From positions 2,852,001-2,916,000 of the forward strand of contig JAKNDB010000109.1 in assembly GCA_024305405.1 (NCBI GenBank): 64,000 nucleotides of DNA. Reading direction: 5' to 3'. Of this stretch, positions 1-20,088 are shown piece after piece. The notes beneath the pieces were generated by a model. The model was not told where the DNA came from and did not search any database. It was given only the letters and a program-made list of their open reading frames with translations. How positions within the stretch are numbered: position 1 is the stretch's first letter; every line of letters starts with the position of its first letter. A program made the position numbers and the translations under genes. The DNA is from Dirofilaria immitis. Its lineage: Eukaryota > Nematoda > Chromadorea > Rhabditida > Onchocercidae.

Positions 1-3000
1 AAACACATTGATTTCAATGAAATGTCATTGTTAACATTTGCTCAATAAAGGAGTGAAATGCTAACGAAACCAAATCAAACAGAAATTGATAAGCTTGTTT
101 CATTGTGATTATGAGATCTGGTTTCAAAAAAAAAAAGAAACTAATTTTACTGCTAAAGTAGGTAATATCAGTCCTGAACTAGGAATATTGACAAAATAAA
201 GTTGAAGAAAAACGCTTAATATTCTCTAAAAATATCGAAGTTTTTGGAATCAAGCGAACCCATGTATAGCAGCGTCGAACGGAATGAAATAAAAATATTG
301 GCAAATGTAAAGTAGTAGCGAAATTAAAGTAGAAATTTCTCTGACGATATACTTCAATTATTTTGGGTGCAGGGTTAAAAAGGAGCAGTTTGGAAAGAGT
401 GGGGGATTTTAAAATTGCAATTCAACATAGACTGGATTGTGTGAAATAAGATGATTCATCGCAGAACATCTAACAATATGATGTCTGAAAGCATAAGTGT
501 TAAGGATATGATGAGCAAGCAATGCGGGAAATGGCTGGGATAAACGGAAAATCGTTTCTCATGATGATCAGAAGCAAGAGCTAGTGCTCTAGAGGACAGG
601 AATGAATAAATTTTTGTTGAGAATTTTGAACTGCATTACCTTGCACTGAATAACTAATTTCATATTTCATTTATTTTTTTCCTTCACTCGGCCTGCATTT
701 ACATTCAAAGTTCAAGCCCAGAATTTATATTTACTAATAAAATATATGTTAAAGGTTGTTTCAAACTTGAGTAAACTGAAATATTGCTTTTTTCTTCGAT
801 TAGATATTAGAAAGATGCATAATAGTCGGCATTATAAACAAGTTTCTATTTTTCTTTTTAAAGTTCTTATTTATTAGCTATGTTTGATTATATAGTGTGT
901 TGAGACAAACATAGTCATTAATTTATTTAATATCGCTGTATTTCTGGTGACGGAGATGTATTTTTATATGAGATTCGTTTTTAGAAATAAAATTTGAAGT
1001 ATTGAATATGATGATTTATTTATTTTTCATTCGCTTTTTAAATGTAAAAACCAAAATTAATGGGCTTGAAAAAGCCATCGATAGTGGTTCTCATTATGGG
1101 ATAATGATGAGAAAAATCACTTTATTCCCGTTTGGTTATGAACCGCAATCATAAATTTTATGCAAAATGAACAAAGAAAATGTCGGGTGTATTCTCGAAG
1201 TCATCTTATTTTCCAAAAATTTTTGGTAACTTTTACCATTACTTTTAAATTCCGATTGAAGATGTTGTATAAATACTGGAGTTCACAGTTCCTAACTAGT
1301 AACTGGTTGTTTATTGCTTAAAGAAAAAAGAAAGAAGTGTCGTCGGCTTAATTCAGAGTTGAAGGATTATTTTCCCAATCCGAAGACGCTTCAATTTTTT
1401 AGCATGTCGCTAATTCCTGAATCGTAAAACGATTGAACACCATGATTTCGCTGTGGTTTGTGTTGCTAAACATGGTATTATCGGTAAAAGGTGCAGTGGT
1501 AAAATGTTTTCAAATTTTCATCCTTGCTAAAGGAAATAATTTCTCCAGAATAATATTTGATTTTGTTTTATATTATTTTATATTTATAAATTATATTCTT
1601 TCAACTCTTGTATTTCCTGTATAATTGTAAATTAGAATTGATTTAGCTTGCATTGAAAATCGTCAACAAGGTTTACTTACAAAACATATGCCAATGAACG
1701 AGAAATAAAAAGCATCATCCTCATGTTGTAAAACTTTACAAGGGTAGTTTTTATGATAAATTCATCTTAAGCAATTCTTTTCACTGCAATTCAGATTCAT
1801 TATAAGAGCTAATAAAAGGTGTTAGAAATGGTTTTTGTATTTAAAAATTTCTGTCTATAATTCTGTAAAACGATCCATGCATGAATATACATTATTTATT
1901 TGTCATAGATATTTCAGGTCACATTAATCAATTTTTATACGTTGTTATCAAATATGCAAGCAACGGAGATATTTTCGGTATATTCCTTACTGAAAACTTA
2001 CATTTGAAACTGTTGGGTTTTGAATTTATTTTGCATCATTTTTCTTCATGAAGAGTGAAGCTCGATGGTTGTTTCGGCAAATTTCATCTGCTGCCGCGTA
2101 CGCTCATGCTGTTTGTTATGCATTATAATTTGAAAATAGAAAATCTTTTTTAGATGCCAGTAATAACATTGAAAACTCGTAGATTTACCGCTTAAATTTT
2201 GCGTAATAAAGTTATTGCTATTAAAGCTAAATATTATAATATATGAATTATTTTTTAAAGGATTTTTTCGAATTTTAATCTAGTATTTAACAAAAATTGA
2301 TTTAACTTTGCTTCGAACGTGACGCTGTGGATTCAGCAATATGCAAAAATTACAGTCATTGTTTACAATATTTTGTGTTAGTCCATCGCATACGACCTCT
2401 AAAGTTGTTTCTTAGAAAGGTTAAATGTCTTCGGATTTTAGCTTAAGAATTTGCAATCAAGTGTTAGTTATAAATTATTGAGACTATTTTAATGAAGCAA
2501 TTATGAACAAAAGGATGAAGTATATGAGACAAACTTCAGTTTGCATTTCGGTTCTAAAAATATGAGGGGTTGCTAATTTTCTCGATATCTGGATAAATTT
2601 AATGATTTTTGCAAAAGAAGTTTGAACAATTTTATAAACAAACAGCAATAGCTGGAAAAGGTTGCGATGTTCAACAATAGCAGAGAAAATTTCAGAACTT
2701 GAAAGCAAGTACCTGATTTCAGTTTCTTAAACTAAAACGATACTCTACTTCTAATACTAGGTAGATTTTCTGTTTCATTTTGTGAATGCTTTTCATCTTC
2801 TGTTTGTTTGCTTATTTCTAAATTTGACCCTGACACATTAGTGAGAGTTGTATTCGCGACGTTGCAGATATATTCTTCGAAGTTTCGAACTTTCCAAAAT
2901 TGCCGAACATTGATCGTTTAATGTCACCGATATCTGAACCATGATTGGGTGAGTTTGAATCTTTCAGGAAATAATATATGGATATCTGTGATACAGTCAT

Positions 3001-3060
3001 ATTGTCGCTGAAAACTTTGCATCAAAATTTCAATTAGTTCCATCGCTTTCGACAGGATGT

Positions 3061-3087
3061 TATATATCATATATATATATATATAAT
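3061..3087. repeat. (AT)n microsatellite
   Basis: A run of alternating A and T with one interrupting C near its start. Similar short (AT)n runs lie at about 13159-13177 and 16225-16240. No associated gene signal. Confidence 0.8.
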
Positions 3088-6000
3088 ACCATCAGAAGTG
3101 ATGAACTGATTTCTATGCTATCTTGAGTATTTTTTAAAGAATAATTAGCATCAGAATATATCAGGAGAGGTAAAATGCCCACCATAAATTATATTGTAAA
3201 TGAAGTATTCCTGTCTGAAATTTTCAACATTATCTATAAACATTTTATGTTCAAGTAGTAATCAGGTTAGTTCCAAAACTTTTTAGTGCAAAAATCTTTT
3301 AAGCTTTAGTTTTTTAAACTGATATTTTGCTGATATGAGAATTTAAGTATTATAAGAATTGTTTATGATATGGTGAGCTAGAAATCTCTTTTTGATCAGC
3401 ACTTTTATAGTTGAAAGTCAAATCAATGTTGGGAAGAGGAGGTTATACACATCGACTACAACGTTTTGGATTCTTCACATCAACTAACTTTTTCTGTATT
3501 AAATTTCTCTGCGAAATGAGTCATGAGGAGTTTTCTGCAGGCTGTGTTATTCTATCCAACAACTTATTCAAAGAACTGTGGACGGTTCTGTTCAAATATC
3601 TGTCAAGAAATGCAAATTATTTTAGCTTTTAAAACGTCATCGTATTCATATTTCGAAATGAAGAAATTCATATTTAAATTTGGATTAAAACCATGCTTTT
3701 TCTTTGGTTGTCTTGATGCGTTTTTTTATTAGACATTCATGAAACCACAATTATAAGTGAAAATATATTAATTATATATACTTACTGCTGTAGTTAGTGC
3801 CTTTAGCCTTTAATATTTTATTCCCAGATGGTGAGAAGAGCAAACTCGAAATAACTGGCTAAAGTTATAATGTGATGACTAAGTCTCAAAATATTTTGAT
3901 GATTATAATTCCGGTATTTGGTCCGAACCTAACATTGAGTAGCAAAAGCATTAACTGAATCTAAACTTTTTATTTATGTACTATAAAACTTCCTTTTATA
4001 AAAATACTGATGTTCCTATAGAAACAATAATTCAGATATTAATAGTGATGTTTCCAAATCATGCAACAGTTTCGAAAAACGCTGCAAAAAATAAACTTCA
4101 CAGTCTCCCTGATCTAATGTGGTTCGTCACTTTTTATTTAGATGATATAATGGGTGTTCGGTACAACCATTACAACATTTTAGCGCTGACAGTTAAGATA
4201 GTGGTCAAGGAAAAGGCTAAGACTATCTTTTAAGAATTTTAATGTTCTTCATTGTTTTCGGCCGGAATAGATGAGCTTCGAAAAAGAAAGATGTATGTAG
4301 TTTCTGGATATTATTGGCATTGATTTTTATTTCCCTCATTTGAATAGTAAAAAATTCTTGGACATTTTTAATCGTGTAAGAAGCAGAACTTATGATAACA
4401 GATAACAAAACTAAATATCCATTGATAATTAAGTATTTGTAGGAAACTTTTGGAATCTCGATTTCTGTTGATTTTACTATATGCTTTCTTTCTGTTATGC
4501 ATCTTTCAAGTGGAAGTAAAGTAAGCAGATTTTTTCATACTGGTATTACATTGGAATTATACTCGCTATAGCCTTTTTTGGAGAGTAGCATTGGTTTTTC
4601 AGATTGTGCTTAAGGAGTTAATAGATATCTTGCAATTTGAACCGAGAGCATATGTTGTTGTGCTCCGCATTTTCTATATTTAAAGTTTTATCTTCTGACG
4701 ATATTTCAACATTGATAATATCTCTAGCTATTGGACTTACTAATAACGCTTTCCGGATTATCTTGCGTCCTTATTATTAATTGCAACCAGTTTTTTGATA
4801 TTTCATTAAATGCGTTGTTGGTATAAACTATTTGAAGTTTTGATGGAAGAACTCTTTACATAATCTTTGCTTGCAGGGAAAAGCTATAAAATCTTGAAAA
4901 ATTGAAAACAAAGTTGATCTTTTATCCTATTTTTACTTCAGTAAAATTTTTGCTAGCTTTTTAGTAATTGAACATTTAAGATATTTGTTCATATTCTTTG
5001 ATATTTCGGTGTTCCTGTTCTTTAATATTTCCTGTGTATTACGCATTTGATTCAGACCCTTATATAAGGGCGATATTATGTTTATCGTATCGTATAAGCC
5101 TAAATATAGAAGATGGTTCACTCCTCCTATTCGAAAGAAAGAAATTTAAAAACCACTCCCCATTTAATTTTTTTTCCAACAAGTTGTAATCTGCAACTGT
5201 TGTTTTTGCTGGATCAAGGAGCATTTCGATTGAGATGAAAAGATATTATTGTGTTCATTGCACTGAAAAACACAATTAACAATAAATATATAATTCCAAA
5301 CTGTTACAATATGCGTTTGCTCAATTTCCATCATCCTGGACAGACTTGGCATACTATTAGCTTTCACATCTCTAAACGTTTGCCAAATCAATAAAGAAAA
5401 TATATCGAATTAATAGCTGGCATCAAAATCTCCATATTTAATGATGTTAGTCTCTTATCCTTATTCTGTACGTTGATTGGGCTATGTTGATTAATTATCG
5501 TTTAAATATACTGACAAAAAACTGATGAGATAACATGTGCTGCAGTATTAATATGGAAATTAGCTAATGAGGTAAACTTTCGCCATTTGTTTCATAAGTG
5601 ATATCAAAAGTGATGTTTTTATTAAGAAATAAATCTGTAAATGTGATATGATACCGAGATGAAGCCTGCGAAAGCCTACGAAGATACTGATATCAGAATC
5701 CCACGATTTTATTAATCAGAGTTAAATGATGTAAAGTTTATAGAACGGTTTTTTAAATGAAATGTGCATATTTACTAAATTAAATAGAACTTTGCTAGAC
5801 GATTACGTGAAATCATTCAAATTTTTAGATTTCCGGTTCTAACGTTATTAAAATGATATGGGGATTTGATAAAATATCATACGGTTTTGCTATGGCTGAA
5901 AGACGAAAGCATTTTATGTTATCAGTATCTTCTTGAAAATATCTTACTGCATCAACAATCATATATTGTGTTGTGAAAATTTTTCTTGCTGGGCGACCAA

Positions 6001-9000
6001 TACAGAAAAATTAAATTTTGTTTATTAGAAACAATTTAGTATTAGGAGAAATGCGTAACAATACGGTTGAATTTGAGAAGTATATATAACAACCAAGAAG
6101 TGATGATTCTCAAACAGAAAAGCCAACCCATTGTCCCTGTGATTGATTATATAGGGTAATAAAAAGGGGCGTGATGAGAAAAAATTTGGATTGGACAGAT
6201 CTGTAAATGGATAAAATAGGTGTTTTAAGAGGGACGAATGATGAATAGAAAAATTTGTTATAAACAATATATTTCTAGGAATTTTATAAATTTGAATTGA
6301 TGTCTTCTCGGTTTCCCGACATATTGGTTATGCTGTAATTAAAAATTTTTTTCAATAATTTTCAAAAAACTGTTCTAACTTGCCAAATATTAACATAAAT
6401 GTGTTGCTGAAAAACACTGTTTCAAAAGATATCCAACAAGTCGAATTGCACAAGGATTTCCTCACAACATTTGATCGTAATCAGTGAAAAATCAACAATG
6501 ATGTGGCTTTTATCATTCCTTTTCAAATAAAAGATGGCTTTAAAATTTGGGAAAAATTAGTAAACGAAATCTACCGCATTTTCTGAATCTATCTAGTAGC
6601 TATGTTGACTAGCTCATAGGCACCATTTGTTAATCATAACCTCTTCTATCTAGCTATATATTACACTCATATTTCAAACTACATTATTCCTCATTAAATG
6701 TTAGTAAAATAGAAAAATAAATGGAACTAAGATGTATGCAGCTTTCCGAAATAGACTAGGTTAAGCTTTTTTTGAAATTCATATCCATTCTCTTTTCTTT
6801 TGATCTTTAATAACATACCAATGATTTTCATTTAAATGTTTTTCTTTTTCTTCACAATTGCTTATTACTGCTTTTATTATTATAGAGGTTTTGTTAGTCT
6901 TTTTTGTGCGAAAGAGTTCAGAAATAAAGAAACTTGTATGTTTATTTGTATCTTATTCTTATTTATATCTTCTACTCCATGTCTGCAATATCCTAATCGA
7001 ATTTTCAAGAAATTTATATAACATTTATGTAAATTTTTTTTTTTTTCGATTTATGTGACATGATATTTGTTTAACAATCATGGCAGTTGAAAAAAATCGC
7101 AGTTTTTTTCTTCGAAAGAGCTTACTCTGAGACAAAGATTTTTAAGGACTATCACTCATGTAAACCTGCTTACAAAATTTTTAACTTCGAAATTGTTGAA
7201 ATGATAGAAGACCAAATTCTACTGCATGCATTTTTAGAACGCAAAGATTGTATACTGTATAGCAGGAGAACTAAAAGAATTTAAATAAATTTTTTGACTA
7301 TATGACTGCATGAATTTTCCGAAAGCAATCGATCAATATTCTTAGGACGACTTCAGGCAATAACAAGAAAACAAGCGCAAAAGCAGAAAATCTCGTTTAT
7401 TTTTTGAGCTTTATCGGATAAGGGAAAATTAAAAATGATATTTTTCGACATCTTTTACATTGGCTGCATTCCTGAATAAACTGAAAATTTATTGTTTTTC
7501 AAGTAAATAGTAAAAATAGTAACTATGCAAAACAAGTCAGAAAAAACTAGGAAAAATATGTGCAACATTTATGTAGTTATGTTCATTTTTTTCTTCTAAC
7601 AACCTTCAGTCAAGACAGTTTGTTAACAGAAATCTGCTTTCCTCTTTTTCTCGATAAGATTGAAGATTAAGTGAAACGATGGACAAATCGTTTTTATTTA
7701 ATTGAATTCTTGTTGATTTACGGTTTGTCATAAGTTTTAAACATTTTTCATTTCTAAATCAGTAAGTGATCCGTAGGTTGACCGATATCTCAAATATGGT
7801 GATTATGATTAACTGTTATAGATTATTAACTTCATATTCTCTTTTTTTTAGTTCGCAAATCGTATGAAGTTTTTTCTTATCACCGTGAAATTGACTATTG
7901 CATCCGACAACTGCAATGATTGAAAACTGAATTTTGCAATTATCGGTGTTAAATATGTATAATTGATTGATAGTGACATAAATTGCTTGTAATGACGTGG
8001 ATTTGCTATTCTTATATCACTTTTCATGTCTTGTATTTCATTTCATTAAGCAGAGATTTATATTTAATCAACATAATTTATTAATTGATTACATTTAATT
8101 CCATATTTACTGATTTATTACATTTGTCGAGCTAACCATATAGATAGATAGATTATGTATACAAATTAGAATTCCTATACATATAAAAACTATATATCAT
8201 AAAATACCATTTGTGAAATTCTAATTTGCTTCGTCACGTCATTAATAGCGAATTAAAAATGCAATCGATAGGCGACTTTTCATTTATAGTCCATTTTGTT
8301 TATGTTACTAATAATAAAACGAAAAAAAAATTTCACAGTATTGAAAATATTAATCTTTATTTGATCTTCATTTTTAAGCTTCAAACTTTTTGTTAGAAAG
8401 ATTCATGTACTTCTGTTTCTTTGATATTTCCAAATTCCTTTTATACAAATAACAAAACTAATAGACGACAAAATATTTCATTTTCAAATATGATAACAAA
8501 AACCAAGGTAGACTGTTGGGTGATATAAGACAAATAAAACGATACATCTTTTTCTTTTTGTTAATAAAACTTCTTTAGAATTCATAGAGATGATTTTTTT
8601 CTTCAATACTAAGTCCTAAATTTGAGTGCTTAACATCTTTTCCATGACTTCGAGTTATCTTATTACTCATCCAATGCTTCCACCAACGTCCCTCCTTTTA
8701 ATTATTTGGAGTTCATTTTATATCGACTTTTGCACCATGGATAGGTAGCTAAGTTGTTTGAATTTCTGCTTTCAGACAGGAAAGGAGGTAAGGGTCTGGA
8801 GTTAACTCTAAAATTGTCTCTATTTTCTGTGATCTGCGTGAAATTCGGATAATGTTATTTAAGATACGAACTATTTAGAATATCTCTTGCCCATCGTTCA
8901 CTCACTTTATTTATTCTTCTGCCTTGTTATTTATCTTGATATTAAATCTAAATCTCCGTTGTCTTCCTTGTACACATACATGCAAGGCTAGTACCATTTC

Positions 9001-9154
9001 CTTTTCTACCAGTTTTAATATCCTGTTCTCATCTTCTGCAAATTCAGTTACTTTCTTCCTTTTGCTAGATGGAAAGAATAAATTTTTGTATGAATTCTAG
9101 CCATTTGCAGTTTATTCCTTTGAATTTGTCAATACGTGTGCGAGTTCATTTCGA

Positions 9155-9250
9155 ATATTCTCTGCACTTTATAATGCTCACATTGCTTTCCCTCTAAAAG
9201 ATATATTCTCTGCACTTTATAATGCTCACATTGCTTTCCCTCTAAAAGAT
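9155..9250. repeat. 48-bp tandem duplication
   Basis: Two copies of a 48-base unit stand head to tail (9155-9202 and 9203-9250) with no mismatch that I can see. The unit begins ATATTCTCTGCACTTTATAA and ends CTAAAAGAT. The identity implies a recent duplication or an assembly collapse or expansion event. No gene overlaps it. Confidence 0.9.
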
Positions 9251-9765
9251 ACTATTGGACGATGTGAGACTTAACCCTCTCGCTTTGTCTAATATTTCCA
9301 CGATTCCATTTTTAACTAGTGCAGTATTCATTAACATATCACGTTCCGACTCGTGGTATTAAAAAAATTTACCGAAAAAAATTGAAGCTTGATTTAGTAT
9401 ATGAAAACTTTAATTAAGGGTAACATAAGAAAATTTGAAAAATCTAACACTTTTACACCTGCTTCTATCATTGAAATTCGTCAGTCCTGTTTGATTGTTA
9501 CATGCAAGCGATGAAACCATAACCTCTAATCTTATCGTTGAGAAGCTATAATTTCTTTCGTCCTCGTATAATGTCCGACTCTTTTGTCAATTTTGTTGTA
9601 CCGAGGAAATTATTGATCCTGCCGTTTCTACGGTGGCTTGCTGTAGCCAATTCGCATGAATGAATGTTTGAATGTACACTGAACCCAGCTTGAAATCTGA
9701 AGTTTCTTATATTTTTCTTCTGTTTTGCCCGCACATGTCACTGTTGGGGCAATTAACCGCAGAAT

Positions 9766-9897
9766 TTAGATTGAGTTCATAACAAAGTTTAATCTTTTAC
9801 CCAAGCCGCGTAAACGTTGTTTTGCTTTGTCAAAAAACGGCGCAATTGTGCCGTCCGTTTTGTCATCATTGTTGTGGCCGCCTTCGATCCTTTTCAT
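9766..9897 (-). CDS. Small hypothetical ORF, 43 aa
   Basis: An ATG-to-TAA frame of 43 codons in a locally less AT-rich patch. The peptide is charged and soluble-looking, rich in G, D, K and R (it contains HNNDDKTDGTIAPFF followed by DKAKQRLRGLGKR), unlike the hydrophobic or Asn/Lys-rich chance frames around it. There is an in-frame stop shortly upstream, so it is not clearly an internal exon, although a donor-like GTAAAA follows the codons for RGL. I do not recognise it. It could be a short peptide gene, one exon of a larger gene, or chance. Confidence 0.2.
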   Translation of the reverse strand: MKRIEGGHNNDDKTDGTIAPFFDKAKQRLRGLGKRLNFVMNSI

Positions 9898-10221
9898 CAA
9901 ATTGCGTGATTATCTTGTTTACCCCAATGATTTTTTCCATTTACTACTGCATAAGTGAGCATTTTGTTATGTTCAATCCTTTCGATAAGATAGTCACGTC
10001 TTATAGTTTGTCTCTTTATTCTTCTATTCAAGCTACCGTTCTCTTATTTTTTTGAGTTTTCAGTTTCAGTCACCGAAGTTGCGAATGTTTGTTTTCTTTA
10101 ATGGAGTAAAATTTCCTGAAGCAATGACAGTTTTTGATAGATCTCTTTGATAAGCTCAATCTAATGCAGCATTTTTTCGACATTTTAGTTTGTCGTATAT
10201 AGTGTCTTTTTTCTTGAATGG

Positions 10222-10300
10222 ATTACATATTCTTATTTCTTATAATTCTTACATATTCTTATTTTTTACTATTTTACATATTCTTATTTCTTACTAACAA
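10222..10300. repeat. Imperfect ~26-bp triplicate
   Basis: Three successive copies of a unit starting TTACATATTCTTATTT, spaced 26-27 bases apart, with variable 3' halves. Low-complexity pyrimidine-rich sequence with no gene signal. Confidence 0.75.
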
Positions 10301-13300
10301 GTGTGTTATGATTGTTTGCTATGCTGAGAAAAAATGCTTCAGAGGCTACGTTAGGATAACTGCATTTCTAGATCAAAAGTATCCGATTTGTATCTCTCTG
10401 AATAAACATTCCGATTTTTGAAGTTCCAGAATAATGATGACTGAATTATACGTCAAGAAAATTTCTTGATATAGTAAATATAGCCGAAGCTGTATTCTTA
10501 CAAAATGTTTCTATACTTTCACATCGAATTTTTTCATTACTATTCATTTCATAATCCTATTATGTTTTATTTCTTCCCGCTTTTTCTTATTTCATTTCCT
10601 GCAAATTCACTAGTATTTCAGCAATGATGACCTTGCTTTGAACAAGATTTAGTATCGTTTCATCTGAATAAGCATTGTATTAACTTATTAGAAGATTTAA
10701 CTAGCGGTGAACTTATTACTGTCAGTTCTAAATTTCACAAGTTTTTATAAGTGCTCATAATGCACTAAGTTGACCTGAAATTTGTTGTCAAATTTCCTTC
10801 CCGTTGTCAAGGGAAAGTAGCTCAGTATCGTGTATAGATTTACAAAAGCGATGCAAGTCTTATCCTTTTCTGAATTATTCTTTTGTTTTTATGTTTGAAC
10901 TAAAAACAGCACATGTTGAAAGTGAATAAAAGCACATCATTTTCTTTGAAATTTGTGAAATTTTTAGTTACTTCATGAAAAATACTTCTGTTTTTGACAA
11001 ATGCTACTTCTTTCTTCTTTTTTAGCTTGTTTATTTTAATTGGTAATCGTTATTAAGTGTTCTATCTCAGATAGCACGAATTTGTGGATGTAGGATATTT
11101 TGATCGATGCGCAATAACAGGGATAAATATTCGAGGACAAGTAGTTAGAACTTAATGGCATTATGTACAAATAGCTAGAACTTATGGCGAAGTACAAAAT
11201 CCAAATGACAATTAAATTATAACTTTATATAAATATTACCCTGCAATTATGCAATTACGACTGAAATGAATGAAGTTTTTCTTGTCTTAAATAGTATTCT
11301 TAATTAATAAAGTGGATAATTTCTATTCACTTTTTCTTATTGTTGCTGAAATTTTGAGCAAAAAAATCTGTACTGTTTATATTCTTCAAAATATACGAAA
11401 TTCTATACATAATAAATAAGCATAAAAACGGGGATGCTAAAACGCAAAAGCTATAAAAACTGGAATGTTGAATTTTGAGGCATTTCTTCTCGGATCAGCA
11501 GAAAACATATAAAGAATTTAAGATTTGATATATACATAAGGGTTTGGAAAAATATGTGAATAAACGATCAAAGCTGTACAAAAGGAATGTAAATTACGTA
11601 TAGTAAAACTCATAGAAATAATCAAAATAAAATATATCAAAAATCACGAAATCATACTATATTGTTTTGCACAGAGTCCATTAAATTAACCGAAGTTAAC
11701 ATTTTCTTTTTCTCTTACTAATCGTTGGCCCAATTTTTAGATTATCTATTGTCTTTTGCTGCAAACAAGTTTTCATTTTGCAGTTGGTTTCTAAAAGACT
11801 TACTGCATTTCTTTACAGCACTTCGTCCAACATTATCGTACTCTTTATGAGTTTATATAAATTGAAAAAAGACAGCAAAATTAAAAGAACTAGAAAAACT
11901 AGACAATTCCTTCTGGAAGGAAATATCATCTTATTTAAAAACTGATAGCGATGAAATTAGATCGACAATGTACTATCGTATTCAGATCCATAAAGAGCCA
12001 AATACTTTAAAATTTGAGACATTTTCAAATAGTCGAGCATCCAGAAACGAAAAGAATAGAATTAAATTTGTTTAAATACTTTTAAAATGGTATCTAATAA
12101 TTGTTCTAACTTTAGTAAGGATGACAAAACTTTGTATTTTTAAAAATACATCCAAGCAGTCAATAATAAAATGTTAGATTTAAACTGAATTAAAGGAAAA
12201 AACGTATTTCAAAGCAACTATTTAGCGACATATTGTGCAGCACTTGATCCAGGATTTCCCACATTAAGCTTCAGCGAAACTGATACCATTACATTCCTTC
12301 TTTCTTTTCAGCATGTCGAATATATTTGTTTCTTTCATTTTGTTTCAATATTTGCATGCTTTTTCGGTACTAACTTCGTTTTTTTTTTTTTTCAATTTAC
12401 GTATATGTATTCATTTTTCTATAATTCTCCGATTCCATATTCCAATATGAAGTACAATTCTTTTTGTTCGAATTCTTAAAGGCGAAGGCACTTCTGAAAG
12501 ATCTTATAATCCAAATTTACCATGAAATGCACAAAGAAACGCTGCACTACCTGCTTTTGCCCATATTGTTCCATAGATTTCAGGATAAACAAGCCGGAAA
12601 ACAAGAAAAAGCACCGAACGGACGCAGTGTTTGACATTTATTGGTTTTCGCAATGTTCGGCAGATGCATAGTTAGTTGATGAGTGGGTGATTGTACCGAC
12701 AATATGGTTTGGTGATGATATATTTCGTGTTCAGGTTTGAGGGTCTTCTCCCGTCTTTTCGCAGGACTCTCGGGTATATTTTTTATTGATAGTCCTTTCA
12801 TTATCAAATGCAATAATAGGAAATGCGGTTTATCTTCCCTCGTTAACAACATTCATTATCTTCTTCAAATTTATTTCTGGGAATGAAGAACATTGTTTTG
12901 TAAATATGACTTCTTTCTTGCTGTGACGAGGCTAATCAACTTTATCGCCAGAAAGAACAGCATGCAAAAACCAGATATATAACATTTTTATTTTCGCCAT
13001 CCTGGGCTATTTTATGTACTACTCTACTGGAGCTTTCAACATAGGATATCAGTTCATTTTTCCATCATCTAGTTAATAAATGGGCATTTCTTGTTTAGCG
13101 TAATCTACTTTTATGTAGAACTTTTGAACCGAATAGTTTTTGTGTGATGGTTGGTAAGCTATATATATATATATATACAAGTCCGTAAAATGTCAAATTC
13201 TGCTTCGTGTTTCTTTGTGATTTTATAATGATTGAGAACCTAAATTTGAAACAGTTTTCGCTTAATTTAAAATACTCACATGAGGACAGTTGAACAGCTA

Positions 13301-13830
13301 TTGCTTTGTAATGCTTCTTCATATTTGTTGCCATTTGGGCCTCAAAATCTTTGTATGATTAACAATATTTATATCAAATGGATAGGATGAGGTTATACTA
13401 ATGTTTAAAGGGAATTTCGTTTCGTAAATTTGATTGAAAAAGAAGCAAAGAAAGGAATACAGATAGAATAATTCTCAGTTATTGTTGTATTTCTCATGAG
13501 ACGAGCAGAAAATAGTGAAATGCAAATGTTTGGAGTTTGCTTAAGCTAATAAATACTGAAATAAAAAACCAGGAAAGTTCTAAATATAGGAAGATTTCAG
13601 TTAGATAGATGATAAAGGCAGTCATTCCGGAAACGGATAAAAATGAATTAAACGGAGTAAGAGAGTATGAACTTAGAATCAGGGAGCGAGAAAGGGAATT
13701 ATGTCAATGATGAAGTGAGTTCAGCCTCCGGAAAATTTAAGATATACGCTAATTCTGAAAAGACTCGTGCGTTTTAAAGATGTTTCTGGTATTTATTATT
13801 TAGCGGATGGTGGCTATATTTATTTTGCAG

Positions 13831-18839
<5,009 letters not shown>

Positions 18840-20088
18840 TAATTTTTGCAATTTTAGTGCGTTTTTTCTTGTTTCAGCAAACCAATTTTTTTGTGGACTT
18901 TCTTATAGTTATTACATTACTTTTAATATAATGATGTTTGAAAAATGTTTGGGGTAATAAGTGGGAATTGAAAAACGAGTAATACCATAGCCAATCATGT
19001 ACAAATAAGGGAGCAATAAGAAAATGAGTAGAGAGTGTAGCGAACCACGATAGATGTTCTTTCAACAAAGTTTTTATAAATTTCAGACTTTTCTATCTTT
19101 GGCCTTGATCTCATCTCCGTAGCATTTTTTCCTTCTTTTAGTAAATAATTATGAGCATTTTTCTGTTGGAGAGAAATTGATAAAATCTTTTTTGAAAATT
19201 TTTAGAGAAATTTTTCTAGGCCTTTAACGATCTAAGGATTCCAATTATAGCAAGAATTTTCTTTTCTTTTATTTAATGTATATATCATATTACAATTTCG
19301 CATAATTTTCTTATGCTATATCGCTTACAAGCATTTTTTTGTGCAGTCTTTTTGATTTGGTCTTAAGCGCTTTTGCTCAGTTAAAGGCAAAACTACACAT
19401 TGCTCAACATTTACTCAATTAACATCTTGAAATAAAGCCGGATTTTAAAATTTATTTAGCGATTGACAGATTATATTAAAAATGGTAGAAACTGTGCGAT
19501 ATCTTGCATTAAGAGTCTTAAAGCTGTAATGGTTCTTGAAGACATTAACAGGTTTACGGAAACTTCGTTCCAGATTAGAAATGAAATCTTCAGAGACGGG
19601 GGCTTTATATGTCTTCCAAATTTTTAATTTCTAGATTCGTATATTAGCTTTCAAAAATTTTGTATATTCTTTTATGCAGCTGTCAATTGTGCTAGATGGA
19701 ACCGTTGTTCTGCATTCCGTCATTTTCATTTGGGAATCAAATACGTCGTATTATATATAATTTCCGAATTTCAGTGATTAATTTTATCGATGATATTTTG
19801 GTTCCTTATTTTCTCCTTTGTTTTTTCTTTTTGTACCCTTATCATGTCAATAAAAGACTAATGACTGTTTTAATTGATTAAACTTCATATTTAATGTTGT
19901 TCATTATTTACTATGTTTTTGGAAAATAATTTACAATTGCGGTTTCTTGAAGTGACGCACAAAGATAAAGTATTGCATTCAAAATAATATACTTCCTATG
20001 AAGTAAGCGATCCTTAGTGAACATTCTTACACCTTTAGCTAGATTCAGACTTCTTCAAGGGTTTGCACTTTTGGAGAGTTTTCGACTG
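18840..20088. other. Intergenic spacer 3' of NT5C2
   Basis: AT-rich sequence after the NT5C2 stop. AATAAA-type polyadenylation hexamers occur at about 19431 and again near 19851, but both are far from the stop. I see no exon with splice-site support on either strand. Confidence 0.5.

Larger units (their letters stand above)
1..13830. other. Gene-poor AT-rich region
   Basis: I read both strands of this stretch for exons with matching splice sites and for recognisable protein motifs and found no gene I can support. Open frames here are short, rich in F, I, K, N and Y as expected by chance in AT-rich DNA, and lack phase-linked neighbours. It holds an AT microsatellite, two small tandem repeats and one 43-residue open frame of unusual composition (each listed separately). 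It may be intergenic or very long introns of a gene whose exons lie to the left. Confidence 0.6.

Noticed and set aside
12580..12852. 90-residue minus-strand ORF in a less AT-rich patch
   Set aside because: No recognised motif, low-complexity composition and no splice-linked neighbours; probably chance.
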